Shown: one piece after another, positions 21,213 to 22,916 of the stretch
Position numbering within the stretch: position 1 is the stretch's first letter
Layout: each line of letters begins with the position of its first letter
The notes under the pieces: generated by a model
Seen by the model: only the letters and a program-made list of their open reading frames with translations
What the model was told of the DNA's origin: nothing
The model's database searches: none
Origin: a virus
DNA: 22,916 nucleotides
IMG/VR virus record: IMGVR_UViG_3300008450_000492
Span: 1 to 22,916 of that record
Strand: one strand, 5' to 3'
Translations under genes and position numbers: made by a program

Positions 21213-22916
21213 TTACCCTGGGAATGTTGCTCCTGTTGGTGTAATATTAAATGTTAAGTAAATAAATTCAGCTGTTTTAGTTGGTTGTAAATATATAGCT
21301 CCATTTAATTGATTTTGATCAATTGTAACTGCTGTATTGTTACTTTCATCCATTACTACTTGGAAAGCATATAATCCTTGACGAGCTTGAACATCAGCTA
21401 AATATGGATTAACTCTTGCTAAGAATGAAGCTCTTGTAGCTAAAGTATTTTGTTCAAATAATAATGTACTAGCTACTTGAGAGATATAACTCTTAACAGC
21501 AATTAACAAACGACGAACATTTACACGATCTAAAGCTGAAGCTTGAGTTTGTAATGTTTTCTGACCATATACTACAACTCCTCTACCTGGGAATGTAGCA
21601 ATTGGATTTACTTTACCTTGGTATAATGTATCTCTATCTGTTTGAGATAATTTGTATTTAGCTCTAATTACTTGACCTAATCCACCACGATTAATACCTG
21701 CTGGTGCAAACCATGGTTCAGCAATAGCATCAGTTTTAGCATACACTCCACCTATAACAGTTGAAGCTGGTACCCATACTCTGTCTCCAGTGTCAGGATC
21801 AGTAACCATTACCCATGGCCAATATGAAGCAGCATATGAAGTGTCTCTAGATGAAGCAGCTCCAGCAACTGTTGATGTTGAACTCACATCATATGGTACT
21901 AAATCTACAACATAAATGTTATCTCCTCTATTTTCAGTGTTACTAATAATAGAAGTAACTTGAGTAGCATTTTCTTGGCTTGATAAACCAGGTGTTAACA
22001 ATACATTAAATCTATAATCATCAGTATTAGCTAATAAATTAATCATATTGGTATAATCTGTTCCTACTACACCTTGAGTGTTTGGAGTTCCAGTTATGAT
22101 TTGATCATAGAATTTAGCATTAGCAGCTATAGTTCCTTGAGCATTACCAAATGATCCACTAGAAACAACTGGGATAGATGATGTATATTGAGCTTTAGCT
22201 ACACCATTATTATCAAAATAATTTGGTGTAGGGTATAATACTGAGCTTACTCTAATATATCTTGAGCGATTTGGATTTTCACCTGTTAATAATACTTGGT
22301 TAGTAGCTGAGTCGTAAGCTTGAACTTGATCTCCAATTACTTTAGATACATAGTTTGGAGCTAATGGGTCTAATGATAAGTTAGTCCATGTTTCTAATAT
22401 TTGCTTAGAAATATTATTATCATTACCTTTTCTAACTATTAATGAGAATGTACCTGAAGAAGTATTAGCTGAAACTATTTCCCATCTAATGTTGTCATTA
22501 GATCCACTAGCTAAAGCTCCATTTGAGTCTTGAGAGCTAGTGCTATTCATTATAATACCTTTAGAAAGTGTTTCTAACACTAAAGCATTACTTCCTATTC
22601 CATTAACACCTCCACCTAAAGTAGCTTGAGTTGAGAATGAAGCACCTGATCCAGTTTGGAAAACATATCCATTATAAGCTGAACTTGATACTGATCCAGA
22701 TAATATTAAAGTATTTGTACTAGTTGTAGCAGTTACACCTAAAGCAGTAACACCTGAGATTTTAGATGCTAAGTTAGCTATAGTTGTTGCTAAAGCACCA
22801 CTAGCAAAGAAATATAATTTACCATCAGCATCATCTTGATAATTACCAGAAGCTGTAGGTAAGAATCTATATGTGTTTGAGCTATTATCTACAACTCTAA
22901 ACTCAATATTGATTGG
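21213..22916 (-). CDS. gp18: Tail sheath protein (T4 gp18 family), 5' end outside window (partial)
   Basis: The frame is open to the window edge, so 567 residues are visible and the N-terminus is missing. An internal GTG at 22580 is not a likely start. The C-terminal part is diagnostic of contractile sheath proteins: RAKYKLSQTDRDTLYQGKVN, then NPIATFPGRGVVVYGQKTL, SALDRVNVRRLLI, a helix with LFEQNT, and QGLYAFQVVMDESN, ending in a beta strand (FIYLTFNITPTG) that would join neighbouring subunits. The N-terminal visible 120 residues are Ser/Gly/Thr-rich and probably form the variable outer domain. Sheath subunits surround the tube and contract to drive it through the envelope. The tube gene follows after 39 nt, the usual T4-like order. 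Confidence 0.9.
   Translation of the reverse strand, partial: PINIEFRVVDNSSNTYRFLPTASGNYQDDADGKLYFFASGALATTIANLASKISGVTALGVTATTSTNTLILSGSVSSSAYNGYVFQTGSGASFSTQATLGGGVNGIGSNALVLETLSKGIIMNSTSSQDSNGALASGSNDNIRWEIVSANTSSGTFSLIVRKGNDNNISKQILETWTNLSLDPLAPNYVSKVIGDQVQAYDSATNQVLLTGENPNRSRYIRVSSVLYPTPNYFDNNGVAKAQYTSSIPVVSSGSFGNAQGTIAANAKFYDQIITGTPNTQGVVGTDYTNMINLLANTDDYRFNVLLTPGLSSQENATQVTSIISNTENRGDNIYVVDLVPYDVSSTSTVAGAASSRDTSYAASYWPWVMVTDPDTGDRVWVPASTVIGGVYAKTDAIAEPWFAPAGINRGGLGQVIRAKYKLSQTDRDTLYQGKVNPIATFPGRGVVVYGQKTLQTQASALDRVNVRRLLIAVKSYISQVASTLLFEQNTLATRASFLARVNPYLADVQARQGLYAFQVVMDESNNTAVTIDQNQLNGAIYLQPTKTAEFIYLTFNITPTGATFPG

Noticed and set aside
21213-22580. Sheath gene starting at the GTG at 22580
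   Set aside because: The frame remains open and sheath-like up to the window edge, so the gene continues outside the window.
1-22916. Stop-codon reassignment suggested by TAA-only usage
   Set aside because: Genes are intact under the standard code, have expected lengths, and abut their neighbours. No in-frame TAG or TGA is needed to explain any protein.

Overview
The window is a contiguous tail-morphogenesis module of an AT-rich, contractile-tailed (myovirus) phage or prophage, distantly T4-like. Every gene I can support lies on the minus strand, so transcription runs from high to low coordinates. I see no plus-strand gene, tRNA, rRNA, CRISPR array, insertion sequence or integrase. The host is inferred. 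No start has a convincingly placed Shine-Dalgarno sequence; instead starts follow A/T-rich leaders. All 18 visible stop codons are TAA. This is the pattern expected for a Bacteroidota (e.g. flavobacterial) host, although other SD-poor hosts remain possible.

Layout in transcription order. (1) 22916-20685: tail sheath (5' end outside the window) and tail tube, closed by the only clear intrinsic terminator in the window. (2) 20587-19597: a T4 gp26-like (PF12322-type) tail/baseplate assembly protein. It overlaps a short downstream frame that has no ATG before its conserved part, which looks like a tail-assembly-chaperone pair joined by a programmed +1 frameshift. (3) 19563-17221: tape measure protein. 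(4) 17179-16465: two small tandem paralogues of unknown function. (5) 16465-13849: a large baseplate/tube-junction protein and a LysM-like baseplate protein. (6) 13845-6862: two very large tandem paralogous hub proteins, one ending in a muramidase-like domain and the other in an M15-type peptidase domain. (7) 6848-5150: three small conserved structural proteins. (8) 5134-1: a host-recognition block with a fibre carrying 16-residue DW repeats, two small proteins, a 923-residue propeller-like adhesin, and a second fibre whose 3' end is outside the window.

Working together, tube and sheath form the contractile tail, the tape measure with its chaperones sets tube length, and the LysM, 769-aa and hub proteins form the baseplate tip. 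The hub proteins bring two different peptidoglycan-cutting activities, and the fibre/adhesin block contacts the cell surface. Genes are tightly packed: gaps are mostly 0-15 nt, with several TAATG stop/start overlaps. Seven of the eight gaps of 13 nt or more contain a coding-strand ATATTTAT motif, a candidate phage late promoter or leader element. There is no gene-free stretch longer than 300 bases; the largest gap, 97 nt, holds the terminator and one of these motifs.

Strongest points for follow-up are the +1 frameshift at 19855-19864, the duplicated hub with exchanged lytic domains, and the recurrent intergenic motif.
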